NCBI GenBank assembly: GCA_024760905.1
Contig: CM045731.1
Coordinates: 53,333,501 to 53,397,500, forward strand
Reading direction: 5' to 3'
Origin: Plotosus lineatus
Taxonomy: Eukaryota; Chordata; Actinopteri; Siluriformes; Plotosidae
Length of the DNA: 64,000 nt
The notes below the pieces were generated by a model. It searched no databases. It was not told the DNA's origin and saw nothing but the letters and a program-made list of their open reading frames with translations. Positions 42,784-54,507 of the stretch are shown piece after piece. Position 1 is the stretch's first letter. Each line of letters begins with the position of its first letter. The translations under genes were made by a program, and so were the position numbers.

Positions 42784-42791
<8 letters not shown>

Positions 42792-42792
42792 A

Positions 42793-43121
42793 GAGCAGTG
42801 ACAGCCTGGTGGTAAAGAGCACTGGGTCGCTGATCCTAAGGTTGGGGGTTCAAGTCCCACTTTCCACAAGGTTGTCACTGTCCCCCCAGTGCAGCTAACT
42901 GGGTTATCAAAGACCGGCCATGTCTCTCACTGTCTATGGTGTGAGGCATGTAAAAGAACCATTGCTGACTTTTGTAAAGAGTAGCTGCATAGCCGTCAGC
43001 ATGTTTCTATCCCTTGCTTGTGTGGGCATCTGACTTAAAAACCTCTCCCAAATCAAACATGCGAATCAGACGATTCACTGTGGCGACCCATGAAAAAGGG
43101 AAAAAGTGAAAAGGAAAAGAA
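42793..43121 (+). mobile_element. tRNA-headed SINE, family S-R
   Basis: Full copy: head 'cctggtggtaaagagcactg', box B-like 'gggggttcaagtcccac', body, and tail 'cagacgattcactgtggcga' followed by 'gggaaaaagtgaaaagg'. Confidence 0.92.
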
Positions 43122-43135
43122 AAGGGGTGTATGTG

Positions 43136-43335
<200 letters not shown>

Positions 43336-43464
43336 TATCTAGCTATCGAGTGCCCGAGTCGTAGGACGACCATTGGCGACCCGCCATGAAGGATAACGCC
43401 CTGGTTATCATCATTTTGGAGGTTTTCTTGGCAGGATTAGTGCAGTGTTTTTTTTTTTTGCAAT

Positions 43465-43685
43465 TGCCTTCTGCACGATGCGAACCTACGGGCAATTTAG
43501 AACGGCTAATTAACCTACTTTGCATGTCTTTGGACTGTGGGAGGAAACCGGAGCACCCGGAGGAAACCCATGCAAGCACGGGGAAAACATGCAAACTCCA
43601 CACAGAAACACCCACGCTGGGAATCAAACCCAGGCCTTCTTGCCGTGAGGCGGACGTGCTAACCACTACGCCACCGTGCCACCAT
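43465..43685 (-). repeat. V-SINE-like head and core, well preserved
   Basis: Inverted. Core 'caatttagaacggctaatta', 'catgtctttggactgtggga' and 'ggaaaacatgcaaactccac'; head 'tgaggcggacgtgctaacca' and 'ctacgccaccgtgccacc'. The cleanest member in the window, so probably the youngest. The tail is missing. Confidence 0.88.
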
Positions 43686-44089
43686 ATATGTATATAATTC
43701 AGTCATAAAATAATATGCAGAAGTCAAATTTCCCTTGAGGGAAATACAATGTAAAATAAAAAATATATATAAAGAATGCATCACGAATGCCTATATACAA
43801 GATCACTAGGAAATTGAAAACCACCGACAAGACAGGTAAGAAGACTATCTTTTTTTGATACCAAAAAAAAAGTCTGGATTATGTTGAAGAATCATTTAAA
43901 AAATTCCTTCGTCCAGAACTGGATCCAGATCATTTTAAAAATGAATGTAGTCTCCTCTGTAAAGCCCCGCCTCAGGTAGGGAAAAATAGACTGCCACCAT
44001 CACCAACCTTTAGCTACTTTGGTGGAATGTACTGTACATAAAATGTCGTAGTTTTTCTGGGCACAATTTTTCCCAATGATTTCTATCAT
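43686..44089. other. map7 intron 1, unique
   Basis: Nothing recognised. Confidence 0.45.
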
Positions 44090-44340
44090 GCATTCATCCA
44101 TTTTCTAAACTGCTTCAATCTAATTAGAGTCACCAGGGTGGCTGGCTTCCATTTCAGCCAACTCTGGGCAAGACCAGGGTGCACCCTGGACAGCTCGACA
44201 GGCCATCACAGGGCATAACACGCTGACAGCTATGTAGCCACTCTTGATGAAATTGAGCAGTGGTTCTTTTACATGAACCTCTCACCACAGACAGATGTGG
44301 CTGGCCTTTGATAACCTAGTTAGCAGCCCTGGAGGCCAAT
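44090..44340 (-). mobile_element. Composite SINE: S-R body with V-SINE tail, head lost
   Basis: Inverted. V-SINE-like tail ('gtgcaccctggacagctcga', 'caggccatcacagggc') followed by S-R body ('taacacgctgacagctatg', 'ttcttttacatgaacctctc'). The tRNA-like head is missing. Confidence 0.78.
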
Positions 44341-44737
44341 GTTTTCTAGTTTTGGTGAAAATCTAGCCTCAGGATTGAAACCTGACATGGTCTCCCAGTG
44401 TATTCACCCATCCCCCTACAATATTTCCTGGGTGTTGAGATGCTTTTCTGCACACTAGGGCTGTACAGAGTGGTTATGTGAGGTGCTGGAGCCTGGAGAA
44501 CCAGCCAGTCTGGAACTTCTGTCATCATCAAGCAGCCAAACTTTAAATGCTTGTTTTAGCTTCATTCTGTTTAAATCTTGAGTCACAGAAGAAGGTCTAT
44601 GACTCATCCATCCAGCAAGCCAACCATCCGCCCATTCATCTACCTGTCCAACCATTTCTTTTTCAGCTTTGAAATTAATCGACCGGCTCGGCTTTCCCTG
44701 TTTCCTTCCACACTGAATATTTCAGTAGGAAATAGAG

Positions 44738-44792
<55 letters not shown>

Positions 44793-45256
44793 TGTGTGTG
44801 CGTGCGTGTGTGCCAGAGAGAAGAGCATTACAGCAGCAGTACAGTCGTTGAGAGAAAGTAGCAGCATCTCTCCGGCTTAAAGGAGAAACGAAAGGAGGAG
44901 AGACTGAAGATTGTGTTATCTTCTGTAATGTTCAGCAGCATGAGGCATCCTCTCTGAACGATTTTCCTCCGGATGAGCAGATTTCCTCTTATTTTTATTT
45001 CTCATCACTTTTTCTTGCCACTTTCTGGATTTTTCAGCGTCCAAGTCACTTGTCTTGTTCTTGTTATCGCTCACATGCCGTCGTTTGCTTGTGCTGTTTT
45101 CCCTAGCATACTTCCCTCAGATGAACATCCTGAGTGCTAGTAGTTAGCATTAGCGTGAGTAAGCACACTGAACAGGAGCTCTCAGTGTGAGAAAGATAGA
45201 GGGAGGAAAACAACAAGGAATAGAGCCAGGGCAAGGGCTGTGCAGAGGGAGGGAGG
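44341..45256 (+). other. map7: Putative alternative promoter/5' UTR of map7
   Basis: Contains a (TG)n repeat at 44739-44789 and then purine-rich sequence ('gagaaacgaaaggaggagag') up to the ATG at 45257. No TATA box is obvious. Assigned as upstream sequence only because of the exon-like ORF that follows. Confidence 0.35.
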
Positions 45257-45374
45257 ATGCTGTTGCCCCCCAGGCTGAGAAAGGGGGGCAGCAGGTCAAT
45301 CATCACCTCCCTCACGACAATCACAGAGGAAGATGAGGAGCAAAGAACCCGGCGCAAGAGACGCAGGAGAGGAG
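45257..45374 (+). CDS. map7: Candidate alternative first coding exon of map7
   Basis: An ATG opens 39 codons, MLLPPRLRKGGSRSIITSLT then TITEEDEEQRTRRKRRRRG, with one leftover G before a good donor (GGAG|gtgagg). The leftover phase is the same as that of exon 1 (39663-39708), so splicing to 56144 keeps the MAP7 frame. The donor word 'gtgagg' is also identical to that of exon 1. The encoded N-terminus is very basic, which would suit a microtubule-binding protein. No transcript evidence is available; it could be a chance ORF in a purine-rich stretch. Confidence 0.55.
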
Positions 45375-45724
45375 GTGAGGAGAAGGAGGAAGTGAAAAGC
45401 AGATGTAAGGTCATAGAGGTGATGGATGGGTAGGGGGGAGAAAGGGAAAATTTTGGAGCTCTGCGGTGGGGCAGGATTCCGTTCTGGTTCTGATCCGACT
45501 AGTCGAATAGACTGATTATCTTTAGCAGGCGACGTGGATTACAGCATTGGTCGGATTGGTGTGGATCAGGGATGTGGGCTAAATTCAGATTAACTAGCCT
45601 GCCTCGGATACCCCTTAAAGTTGCACAACTCCAATTTTAGGCCGATGGTGTGTGTGTTTGCATGTTGGCATTTTTATATGAAATGTAAAAATTAAAATGT
45701 ATTAATTTCCATAGAAATTTCTCT
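45375..45724. other. map7 intron, unique
   Basis: Nothing recognised. Confidence 0.45.
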
Positions 45725-45880
45725 TTAATTTGCCAAACCGCTTACTCTTACTGGGGTCATGGTGAGGGTGGAGCCTATCTTGTATTCATATAAAAACACC
45801 CTCGCCTATTTTGGAACCTGAACCCAGGACTTTCTTGCAATGAGGCGAGCGTGGTAACCACTGTGCCACAGTGCCGCACT
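45725..45880 (-). repeat. V-SINE-like fragments
   Basis: Tail ('cgcttactcttactggggtc', 'ggtggagcctatct') joined to head ('aacctgaacccaggactttc', 'gtggtaaccactgtgcca'); the core is deleted. Confidence 0.7.
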
Positions 45881-47694
45881 TCATTAAATCTTTTAGAGGG
45901 TTTCTCAGAAAAATCGACAGAATGTTATGTTCCAGATATCATTTCTTATTTGGCCTTGTTGCCATTTTAACTGGAAGAGAAAGTTGTGTGTAAAGCTCCA
46001 TTGGTAGGATATCCCAAGGTGGTGAAAAAAATAAATAAAACCATACTGATGTCAGAGTGTGTTGGTCATTCAACACGCTGGCGGAAACATCATGTCAGAG
46101 AACCTCTCGGTGGAGCACCGTAGGTCAGGTGGTCTGTCCACTACAGTATGTGGGAAATAGTTATCATGAGAGGAGAAAACCTAGTTTTACTCATGTAAAA
46201 ATTACTGATCATTTGCAGTTGTTTAACATAAAACTTAACTTTTTTGTGTAAAATGACTACAGCTCGCATTAGTAATCATGGTGCTGTTGCTGTTGGAAGC
46301 TGAAAGGCATCCTGTTGGATCCAGGCTGAATAACAGAGCTTTAAGAGAGAAATAAAATCCAGACTAACATTAGGTCTGATTACACACGATTCATCTGTAG
46401 TAATCCGTAAAGGTATACTCGCATGATACTGATTTGCGCCAAATGTCAGATAAAACATCGGAATCACTCTCGAATTCTCGTACGGAATTTTCTCGTAGGG
46501 TTTCTCCCCTGATGGACTATGAACATAAAAAAAATTAAATACTGTATGTTCTTTCTGTTTCATCCGATGTTGTTCCGATGTTTGCGCCGATGTTGTTATA
46601 ATTTTTACTGATGTCCATCTAATTTAAAATGACGATCTGATGTCTCTCTGATGTGTGATCGGAATGCCTCCAAATGTTACTCCCAATTTTTCCAAATTTT
46701 CTACCAATGCTTCACTGATCACGACCGATGTGTTTGAAGTTTTTTCTTGGCTTCTAGGTTTTCCTGAGGTACTCCTAGCGCAATAAAACACTCCCAAAAT
46801 ATTTCACTCTTCCCCAAGTTTTTTAATGGAATTCGACAGTGTTCTCTGATGTATGTTGATATTTTCCAATATGTAATAATGTTCTCCTATTTCAGCAATC
46901 AATCATGATCGGTATTGTATTAACACACTTTTAGTAGCATAGTCGACCCCCATGAATGGCTGCAGACTCACGATACAAAGCAGCAACTTGGATTTTGAAC
47001 ATCTTTGAGCACTAGTACTTATTTTGATTTAAGAAATGGAGAAGTAAAGTCTCTATTGTGGGATTATTAGTTGAATGGCAGGTCTGCGGTTTTCGAGTAC
47101 ACTTGGTCAAGTAAGTGTGCAGTTACTCTATCTGGTATAATTGTGTGTGTGTGTGTGGAGGGGGGAGATTTTGTATTGCATTGATACCAGACATGCCTGA
47201 CCAAGAATGATTTTCTTTTTGTCCCGACCTCAGTTGTATTCATGATTTCATCTTTTCAGTCAGTTCTGAGTTTATTCTACATTTCCGCCATTGTGAAAAA
47301 TGATCTTTGGTGCTTTTTGGAGTCATAAGCCAACTTCCTGCGAGTAGAACCTGGTCTTATTTGGTTACTGGGAGTGGAAACGTATGAGCAGTTATTATCT
47401 GACATGCTCACACCAGCTCATATGACCTGAAGACAGAGGATGTTGGTAGTAACCATGTGAGGTCAGGTGACTGCTGTCTCCTGGTTGGCAGACAAACTGG
47501 ATCACGGCTTGTCATTCTTTCAGACACACACCAACAATATTTACAATATTTAAGCCTTTAAGCTATGAGTGGGGCAGGAACTAACAGCTTTAATACTTTT
47601 GCACGCAAACACAAAGATTTTTTCATAAAACTGCAATTGGACTACTGAGTTTTTCCATTATATAATAGATTGCTGTTTGGGTATACTTAAATTT
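45881..47694. other. map7 intron, CGATGT/TGATGT-rich segment
   Basis: About 46560-46880 is unusually rich in 'cgatgtt' and 'ctgatgt' words, a degenerate simple sequence. A short TG run is at 47143-47155. No coding support. Confidence 0.5.
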
Positions 47695-48300
47695 CACTCT
47701 CTCATTTACTGAAGAGTTTAATCCTCCTAGGCTGCCACATATCTGAGTTGACGCTGGACGAAGGCAGGGTACACCCTGCGCATCTCGCCAGATGATTGCA
47801 GGATCAAACACATACACACAAAACCATTCACATTCAGACCGAGGGGCAATTTGGAATACCCAGTTAACCTAATGTCCTGGAGGAAACCCATGCTAACACG
47901 GGCCATAGCGTAATGGTAAGAGAAGCGGCTTTGGGACCTAAAGGTCGATTCCTGAGCCAGCAGGAAAAAATTGTGGCAGTGGAGGAGAGAGTTGCACCAT
48001 CCCTTCTCCCACATTCATTGCTGAAGTGGCTTTGAGCAAGGCACCTATCCCCCAACTGCTCTCCGTGCGCCCCAATGTGTGTGGCATCACACTGCTCCAA
48101 GTGTTTGCTCACTATTTGTGTATGTGCGTGTGTGCTCACTTTGGATGGGGTAAATGCAGAAGCAATAAATTCCCGTGCGGGATTAATGCAGTATAACAAA
48201 TTCAAAGAAGATGCAAATGCCGCACAGAAATGGCCATGGACCCCAGGACCTTCTTGTAGAAAGGCAGATGTGGTAACCACTTTGCTACCGTGCCATCCTA
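47695..48300 (-). repeat. V-SINE-like repeat interrupted by a second SINE
   Basis: Tail and core at 47695-47896 ('gtacaccctgcgcatctcgc', 'caatttggaatacccagtta') and head at 48205-48300 ('cccaggaccttcttgtagaa', 'gtggtaaccactttgctacc') form one inverted copy split by the SINE at 47898-48195. Confidence 0.82.
47898..48195 (+). mobile_element. AFC-like tRNA-derived SINE
   Basis: The head 'catagcgtaatggtaagaga' and 'aaaggtcgattcctgagc' carries box A- and B-like words. The body has 'tgagcaaggcacctatcccc' and 'aactgctctccgtgcgcccc'; the tail 'tttggatggggtaaatgcag' ends 'gggattaatgcagtata'. This matches the tail style of the cichlid AFC/related SINE group as I recall it. A different family from S-R. 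Confidence 0.8.
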
Positions 48301-50212
48301 GTTTTAAAAGTGAACAGAAATATGCAATTGTTTGGACTGGTGAAGTGTTAAAAATACTGCAGAAAGGAAACATTGCAGGCAGCTATTTTTTTTCGGGAAC
48401 ATCAATATGTTGTATATGGTACATGTGAATGGTGTGATCTGATTGGTCCTCTATTAAGATATGTTTCATCTCCACTCCATGGTGTTTTATCACCTTTGGA
48501 ATATCAAAATTTCTCCAGGACTGATGTGGTTTGTATAGCACCATATCATGTGTATATGCATCATGGCTTGTTTGGGTTATTGTTTTTTTTTTTTTTTTAA
48601 AAACTTTGAATGACTTGGATGACTCACATGGTGTCAGGTGCTGAAAGTATACGAGGTGCATGACGTCATCCATAGAAACGCAGCCTTGTTCAGTCTTGAG
48701 CTATTTCAAACTGAACTAAACCAATCACAGAATCACGATCACCTTGTGTAATATAGAATCATGTTATGTTGCCCCTGCTGTCCTTGGCCGAGAGTTCCTG
48801 GGAGGTAATTGGCCGAACTCCTACTCTCACAGGATTTCCAGTCAACCATGGGCGTCTCTGAGCTCTTTTTTTCTGAGGGATCAGATCACGTTTACCCTCC
48901 AAGTGTGACATGCGCCACAGTTCGAAAAGAGGAAGGTATCTCGCATTGCATGTCAAGCTTTCGCCCCACCCTGGACAGTGGTGGTCGTGTGACAGTGAAG
49001 GCAATACTTGATGGGTGGGAACTAAATGACTACGTTAGGGAGGGGTAAGAAAAGAATCACCTTCTGTGTCATTTCCACACTGTCCAAAGTGTTTTCTGAA
49101 GTTTTGACCCTGGTGTTTCCAGAGGAAAAAAAACAATGCCAATATGTATATTTTTTCTTAGCCAGCCTGATGAGTTTTTCCAAAATAGTGAACCAATCAG
49201 ATTGCAGCGTTCCTGTTATTGTATTTACACTTTATTTATCTCCATATTGTATAGAAAGAAAACAAAACCGAGTATGTTGGTAGGTGCACACTTACATGTA
49301 ATAGTATAATTTTTTTTCTACATCTGTGTGTGTAAAATCACCGACAACTCTTTGAGGGCACGGAGAGAGGATGTTCTGCTAAATCCTCCTTAACCCAGTT
49401 AGCCTGCACCAGGAATAGATCCCTAAATGTAACGTAATATTGGGCTACATTTTTAATCTGGCACAGCGGTGAGATCTCGAGTGTAGCGTCCAGTTTAGCA
49501 CTGCTGTGACTTCCCTTTTCTTTCTGGCATAACTGGCAATCATTGATCTACAAGAGTGCTTTTCATGGGAACCATCTAGAAGCTTTGACCTCTCGTCTAT
49601 ATTTTAAACCTGATTGCTGGAGTAAATCAGATCTTGCCAGACTGAAGTGAGTCGGGAGAAAGATGATATGCAGATTTTTTTGTTTTTTGATTTGCAGGTT
49701 GCATTTATCACCGTCATCTTTAAACTCCAACTGAAGGATCGGAAGACAATATAGTGTCCATGTGTTCATCTTGCTGTTTACTTCAGTCAAAGCTGATAGT
49801 GATGTGGTCCGAGGATACCTGAGTCTCCCTGGCAGTCCTATAATTCAGTTCCTCAGTAACCCTTATGCTCACAATTCCAGCATCAGAGAGAGCTGTGGGG
49901 TATGAAAGATAAAGTACTGTGTCATATTCTAATTCAGAAGGTCTCCATGGAGAGCAAAAACATTCAGATTAGATTACACCAATGTGCTCATAAGATCTGA
50001 GGCTTTTATTATAAATAAATTCCCCACAGGTGTTTCAGCAATAAAACCAAAACTTGTTGACATAAGATATTTTTTGCTGCTTTTTCTGTTTCACTGAATT
50101 TCTTGGGGGTTGTAGACTATTGTTCATGGATAGAAAGGTTTGGAAATTGATATTGAGTAAATGGGTCAGGTGAAATTGGGGCTTTTTATATTTCCAGAAC
50201 AGGAAACTTCAG
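48301..50212. other. map7 intron, no gene recognised
   Basis: A T run at 48582-48598. The segment 48770-49050 is GC-richer and open on both strands but shows no recognisable protein motif. Otherwise nothing. Confidence 0.45.
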
Positions 50213-50560
50213 GACGGGGCAGTGGTGGTATAGGGCGCTGGATCGCTGATCCAAAGGTTGGGGGTTTGAGTCCCACTCTCCACAAGGTTGTCACTGTCCC
50301 CCCAGTGCAGCTAACTGGGTTATCAAAGGCCGGCCATGTCTCTCACTGTTTATGGTGTGAGGCATGTAAAAGAACCAAACCACTGCTGACTTTCGACAAG
50401 AGTAGGCTGCAAAGCCGTCGGTGTGTTTCCGCCCCGTGATGGCCTGGCGAGCTGTTCAGGGTGTACTCTGCCCTCGCCCGGAGTTGGCTGGGATGAGCAC
50501 CAGCTTCCCCGCGACCCTAATTAGGCTTAAGCGGTTACAGAAAATGAACTGAACTGAACT
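50213..50560 (+). mobile_element. Composite SINE: S-R head/body with V-SINE tail, near complete
   Basis: Head 'cagtggtggtatagggcgct', box B-like 'gggggtttgagtcccac', body to 'aagccgtcggtgtgtttccg', then 'ccccgtgatggcctggcgag' and the V-SINE-like tail ('ttcagggtgtactctgccct', 'gaccctaattaggcttaagc') ending in (GAACT)n. The best-preserved composite, with both parts and a terminal short repeat. Confidence 0.9.
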
Positions 50561-51089
50561 TCAGGGCATCAGGAGAAGGGGGTCTGGCAGGTGGTTGCTG
50601 TTTTGGACCACTGAAGACACAACACAAATATAAATGGTACGCTATTACTTCTGCTACATACTTTTAGCGCAGTTTATCCATCTGTTTCACTTTTAACAAG
50701 ATTGCCCTAAACCTACTGACCTGATTTTCATCCAACTCAGTAGAAAGGCGTGGCTTTGGTCAAGGAAGATACCATTACCATACTGGAATGAATCTGAGTC
50801 ACAGGGCGGGTCCTTGGGTGTTTTTTTTACTTTCAGTAATTGTTGCGAGATATGTTAGGCTTTGGTGGAAATCCATACATCTTAAAATAGGCTGCAGAGA
50901 CAGGTTGCTGATCACAAGTTTCTGTCTACTGGTTAGAACATCATGAACTGAAAGTGGCTCATACTGCTGTCATATCTATCATTAAGAAACCCTCATCTCC
51001 ATTTAAACCGCCCTTAAATAAGAGGGTGAAACAGTGGCCATTTTAAAATTCACACTGATCAAAGGGAAAAAACCCGAAAGAAAATTCAC
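50561..51089. other. map7 intron, unique
   Basis: Nothing recognised. Confidence 0.45.
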
Positions 51090-51400
51090 AGTAAGGTCTT
51101 GGGTTCAAGTCCCATGCTCGGGTGTTTCTGTAGCGAGTATGCATGTTCTCAGACGCTTGTATGGGTTTCCTCCATGTATTCTGCTTTCTTGCCACAGTCC
51201 AAAGAAGTGCACATCAGGCTAAAGGGCTTTTCCGAATTTTCACTAGGTATGAGTGTGACTAGTTGTGTGTGTGTTGCTTTGCAATGTTCTGATGAGCTGT
51301 TCAGGGTGTACTCCACCTTCGAACAGTGTCAGCTGATGCTCCCGCCTCCCCACAAGTCTAATAAGAGGACAAAGCCATTCAGAAAACAAGTGAGTGAGTG
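51090..51400 (+). repeat. V-SINE-like repeat
   Basis: Box B-like 'cttgggttcaagtcccatgc', core 'tatgcatgttctcagacgct' and 'atgggtttcctccatg', tail 'tgagctgttcagggtgtact' and 'agtgtcagctgatgctccc', with a gagtgagtga end. Confidence 0.8.
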
Positions 51401-51779
51401 ATTGACAACAGTGCAAATAATGCCATACTTCTGACATAGAGAAAAGCTGAAGATATCTTTGAGGTTGTTATTATTCAAAACTTTCCTGTTGTGCATTTCG
51501 GAGACCAGTTTTTGATGTTTATAATATTAATAAGCAAGAAGTCCTACATTAAAAAATGATCTGTTAGGAATACTGCTGGCATAATAGTCCAGGTTGACAG
51601 TATGTGCTGTATTTGCAAATAGCATCTGTCTGAAAGTTTGTTCGAAATGGAACCATTCCGGATCTCTATCGGTGTATGGAGGGAGTTAACATTTTAAGAC
51701 TTTGGACTTGATGCGGATGTCTTGCCATAGATATTGGAGGGTGTGTTTTCTGTGGGTATACATGTGCAGGTGATAATAA
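51401..51779. other. map7 intron, unique
   Basis: Nothing recognised. Confidence 0.45.
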
Positions 51780-51910
51780 TCACTCATTCAAATACTCAAC
51801 AGCCAAATAGACTAATACCGCATGCATGTCTTCGGGTTGTGAGAGGAAAATGAAGTATCCGGAGAAAACTATGAAAGCAAGGGGAAAGCGTGCAATCTCC
51901 CAGTCTTGAA
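51780..51910 (-). repeat. V-SINE-like core fragment
   Basis: 'caacagccaaatagactaat', 'gcatgtcttcgggttgtgag' and 'gaaagcaaggggaaagcg'. Confidence 0.65.
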
Positions 51911-52794
51911 CAATGTTGAGCCAAATAAAATGGAGATGATGTGGGTTTGAATGTGTGCATGAGAGCTCAGGATTATTGATTGCTTTGAAATCACAAATCA
52001 ATATGAGCCGCAGATGGACTGCTATGACCTCAGTATGACCACCTGATTGGTGGAACATGAATATTCAGGATTGCTGATTAACAGAATCGATGCAGCTGAG
52101 TGTTTTTCTTTTAAGTGATGTATCCCAAGTCATCATGAGCTCAATTATATCTCAACTGAATATTTTGGTTTGTAGGAGAATCTGTTTCTCAGTCTAAGTA
52201 AAAGTAAACAAATCTGATCTACAACTAACCACGATGCATTTTTATACTGATAATAGGGGTCAAAACCAGTTTGCCGATTATTAGGCTCGTCAGGATTGCG
52301 AACACTTGACTGTTGTTGGCGTATGTTGATAAGAGAATGCTGGTTTTGTAATGCAAGCGAAGTAGATGTGTAGTAAAACACTCTTCTTTCTGATTGGTCA
52401 AGGATTTGATTAGTTTTCTATAGTGGCAGTTCTGATGATGGTATTGATTAATGGTCGATTAACCACAACAAATGATGAGCCAAAATGAAGTCAGATTTCT
52501 TGTCACAAAAATATTTAACCTCTTCAAAATTTGTTTGCAAATTAATTTTTTCATTGGCAAATTATCAGAACGTGTCACTAAACATATTTCTGATTTGCCA
52601 AGAAGTAAGCACAATGCTGAAGAGCGTTTTCTCACCGTTGCTCAATTCCAAGCTTCACCTGGTGTTTTACCAAAAGTTGGCAAATATTCCCAGTTGATAA
52701 TGGTCCCCCAGTGTCCTTTACAAAACACTTTTTTGCAAACATTTGTACAAAAGTTGCTAATTGTCACCCAAAGTCACTGATGATCAAGGTGAAC
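51911..52794. other. map7 intron, unique
   Basis: No coding support. 52500-52750 is rich in 'gcaaa' and 'ttggcaaat' words and leads into the repeat at 52795. Confidence 0.45.
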
Positions 52795-52890
52795 CCTGAT
52801 TTTCATCAACATTCTTCAGGAAAATTGGCGAATCCAAAATTCGCTACACCTGTCAGCATTTTGCCGCTAGACGAGTTACAGGCTTAAGGG
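52795..52890 (+). repeat. Unclassified dispersed repeat U1, copy 1
   Basis: 'accctgattttcatcaacat' then 'ggaaaattggcgaatcc', 'aaaattcgctacacctgt' and 'gttacaggctt'. The same order is found at 55903-55995, and its first part inverted at 63060-63115. Confidence 0.7.
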
Positions 52891-53459
52891 TCTCTGAATT
52901 TGACAGGACATATGCCACCCTGGACTCCTTTGGCATCTCATTATGGACTTGTAACTGTGGACAGTTGTGGGATTATAAGGATCTTTATGTGCTTATTGGT
53001 CATTTATATTGAGGTTTCCAGGTGGCATTTATAGAAGCAGGTTAAGTTTCCGTATAGCTCTACAGAAAATGTAGCCACTCCTCAAGAACACGCCTTCATC
53101 TTCGTGCCCTTCACTCATATCCATTGCAACACATTTCCTTCCTTATTCAAGCCGGATCGCATCTAAACATGTAAGGAGCATTACTCCACCGTGGCAGGGC
53201 AAGGCTGAGCACACATGCAAATAGCCTGTAGAGAGACAGTGCTGATTTTCCCTACAGCTTAATGTTAGTTCCTGATAAGCGAAGCTCCTTGTAATGGTTT
53301 TGAGGATCATGTAATTAACTAAAGCTGTGATTTTATTGAAGAACTTGTTCTGTGTAGTTACTGGAGACATACTGAAAATGAAAAGCTTTCAGTTTCACTC
53401 GATTTAAATATTGTGGCTCGGTGACAGCAGTCAGTTTTTCAGACATGAAGCTGAAGATG
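52891..53459. other. map7 intron, unique
   Basis: Nothing recognised. Confidence 0.45.
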
Positions 53460-53590
53460 ATTTAAACCAGTGGTCCCCAAACTACGGCTCGCCTCCGCAT
53501 TTGGCTCGGCCCCCTGAACAATACCAGAGACGCATTATGATTACTTTTTTTTTTTTTTTTTTAGTCTGTCTAGGCAATCAAGACTATGAC

Positions 53591-54395
53591 TAGAGTTGTG
53601 ACGATTCAGTTATGAGACGATTCGATTCGAATCCCGATTTTTGCCTCTCGGTTTAATTCAATTCGATTCATATGTGGGTTCTAGTTTCATTTTCTGTAAA
53701 ATGTGCGCTTCAAATATATAAAGTAATAATTGTCTGAACTTGTTATTCAATACCATCGTTCAACTACAATTATTAACATATATCAAAACATGAAAATAAA
53801 CAAACATAACCTTTATTTGTTTCCAGTTTCCCACCAGTTACATATTGTGAATGTAATCTACCATCTACAGTATCAGTTTCTGCATTCAGAGCAACAATTC
53901 AACAACAAACACTTCACCTTGAAGTTTCTTTGCCACCGGCTCATCGTGTAGGCTTACTTTCGGTTTGACATCGATGTCAATTGTCTTGTGATGAATGTGA
54001 TTTGGCAGATTAGTTGTGTTGCCGTGGTAAGGGAATTTCATCTCGCAAAGTCTGCACAAAACTTGTTTCTTGTCACGGAATTGCAAGAAATGAGCCCAAA
54101 CTGGGCTTTTGTGTGCTACTGCCGGCTTGACGAATTCAGTGGCAATCGCCATTTTTGTTTTTGCGAAGTCTCGGTCGCTCGCGAGATTTCCATAGCAATG
54201 GAGGAAAACGGCGGCCCCCATTGACAATTGTAAGATGTCAAGTTATTTCAGCGTTATTTTATAGCTTTTTGTGAATCCTTTGTCGCTTTACATGAATCGA
54301 TAAAAAAATCGTAAAAAAACAAAATAAATCGATTTTAAAATCGCGTTTGAAAATAGACCGATTTATTAGTAAATCGATTTATTGTCACACCTCTA
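53591..54395 (-). mobile_element. hAT DNA transposon nested in the outer hAT
   Basis: Termini TAGAGTTGTGACGAT and the complement of the right end TAGAGGTGTGACAAT; flanks actatgac and actaatac agree at 6 of 8 positions, as expected of an old 8-bp duplication. It encodes a BED zinc finger on the minus strand and nothing of the catalytic core. Confidence 0.85.
53886..54152 (-). pseudogene. Nested hAT: BED zinc-finger N-terminal fragment
   Basis: From MAIATEFVKPAVAHK the frame runs SPVWAHFLQFRDKKQVLCRL, CEMKFPYHGNTTNLPNHIHH. The VWxxF, CxxC, NTTNLxxH pattern is the BED finger found at the N-terminus of hAT transposases and ZBED proteins. The frame ends without the RNase H-like domain. Confidence 0.82.
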
Positions 54396-54507
54396 ACTAA
54401 TACACAGCCGGAACATGACACCCTTCTGCTGTCTGTGCCCCTATCTGACCCCCCCCCCCCCCCCAAAGAAAAATCCTAGACTCTCCCCTGTCAAATAGAA
54501 TGGAATA

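Noticed and set aside
46276..46563. 95-codon minus-strand frame
   Set aside because: No motif and no conservation evidence; lies in degenerate simple sequence.
48759..49048. Overlapping open frames of about 80 codons on both strands
   Set aside because: No recognisable motif, no splice sites in phase with map7, and both strands equally open.
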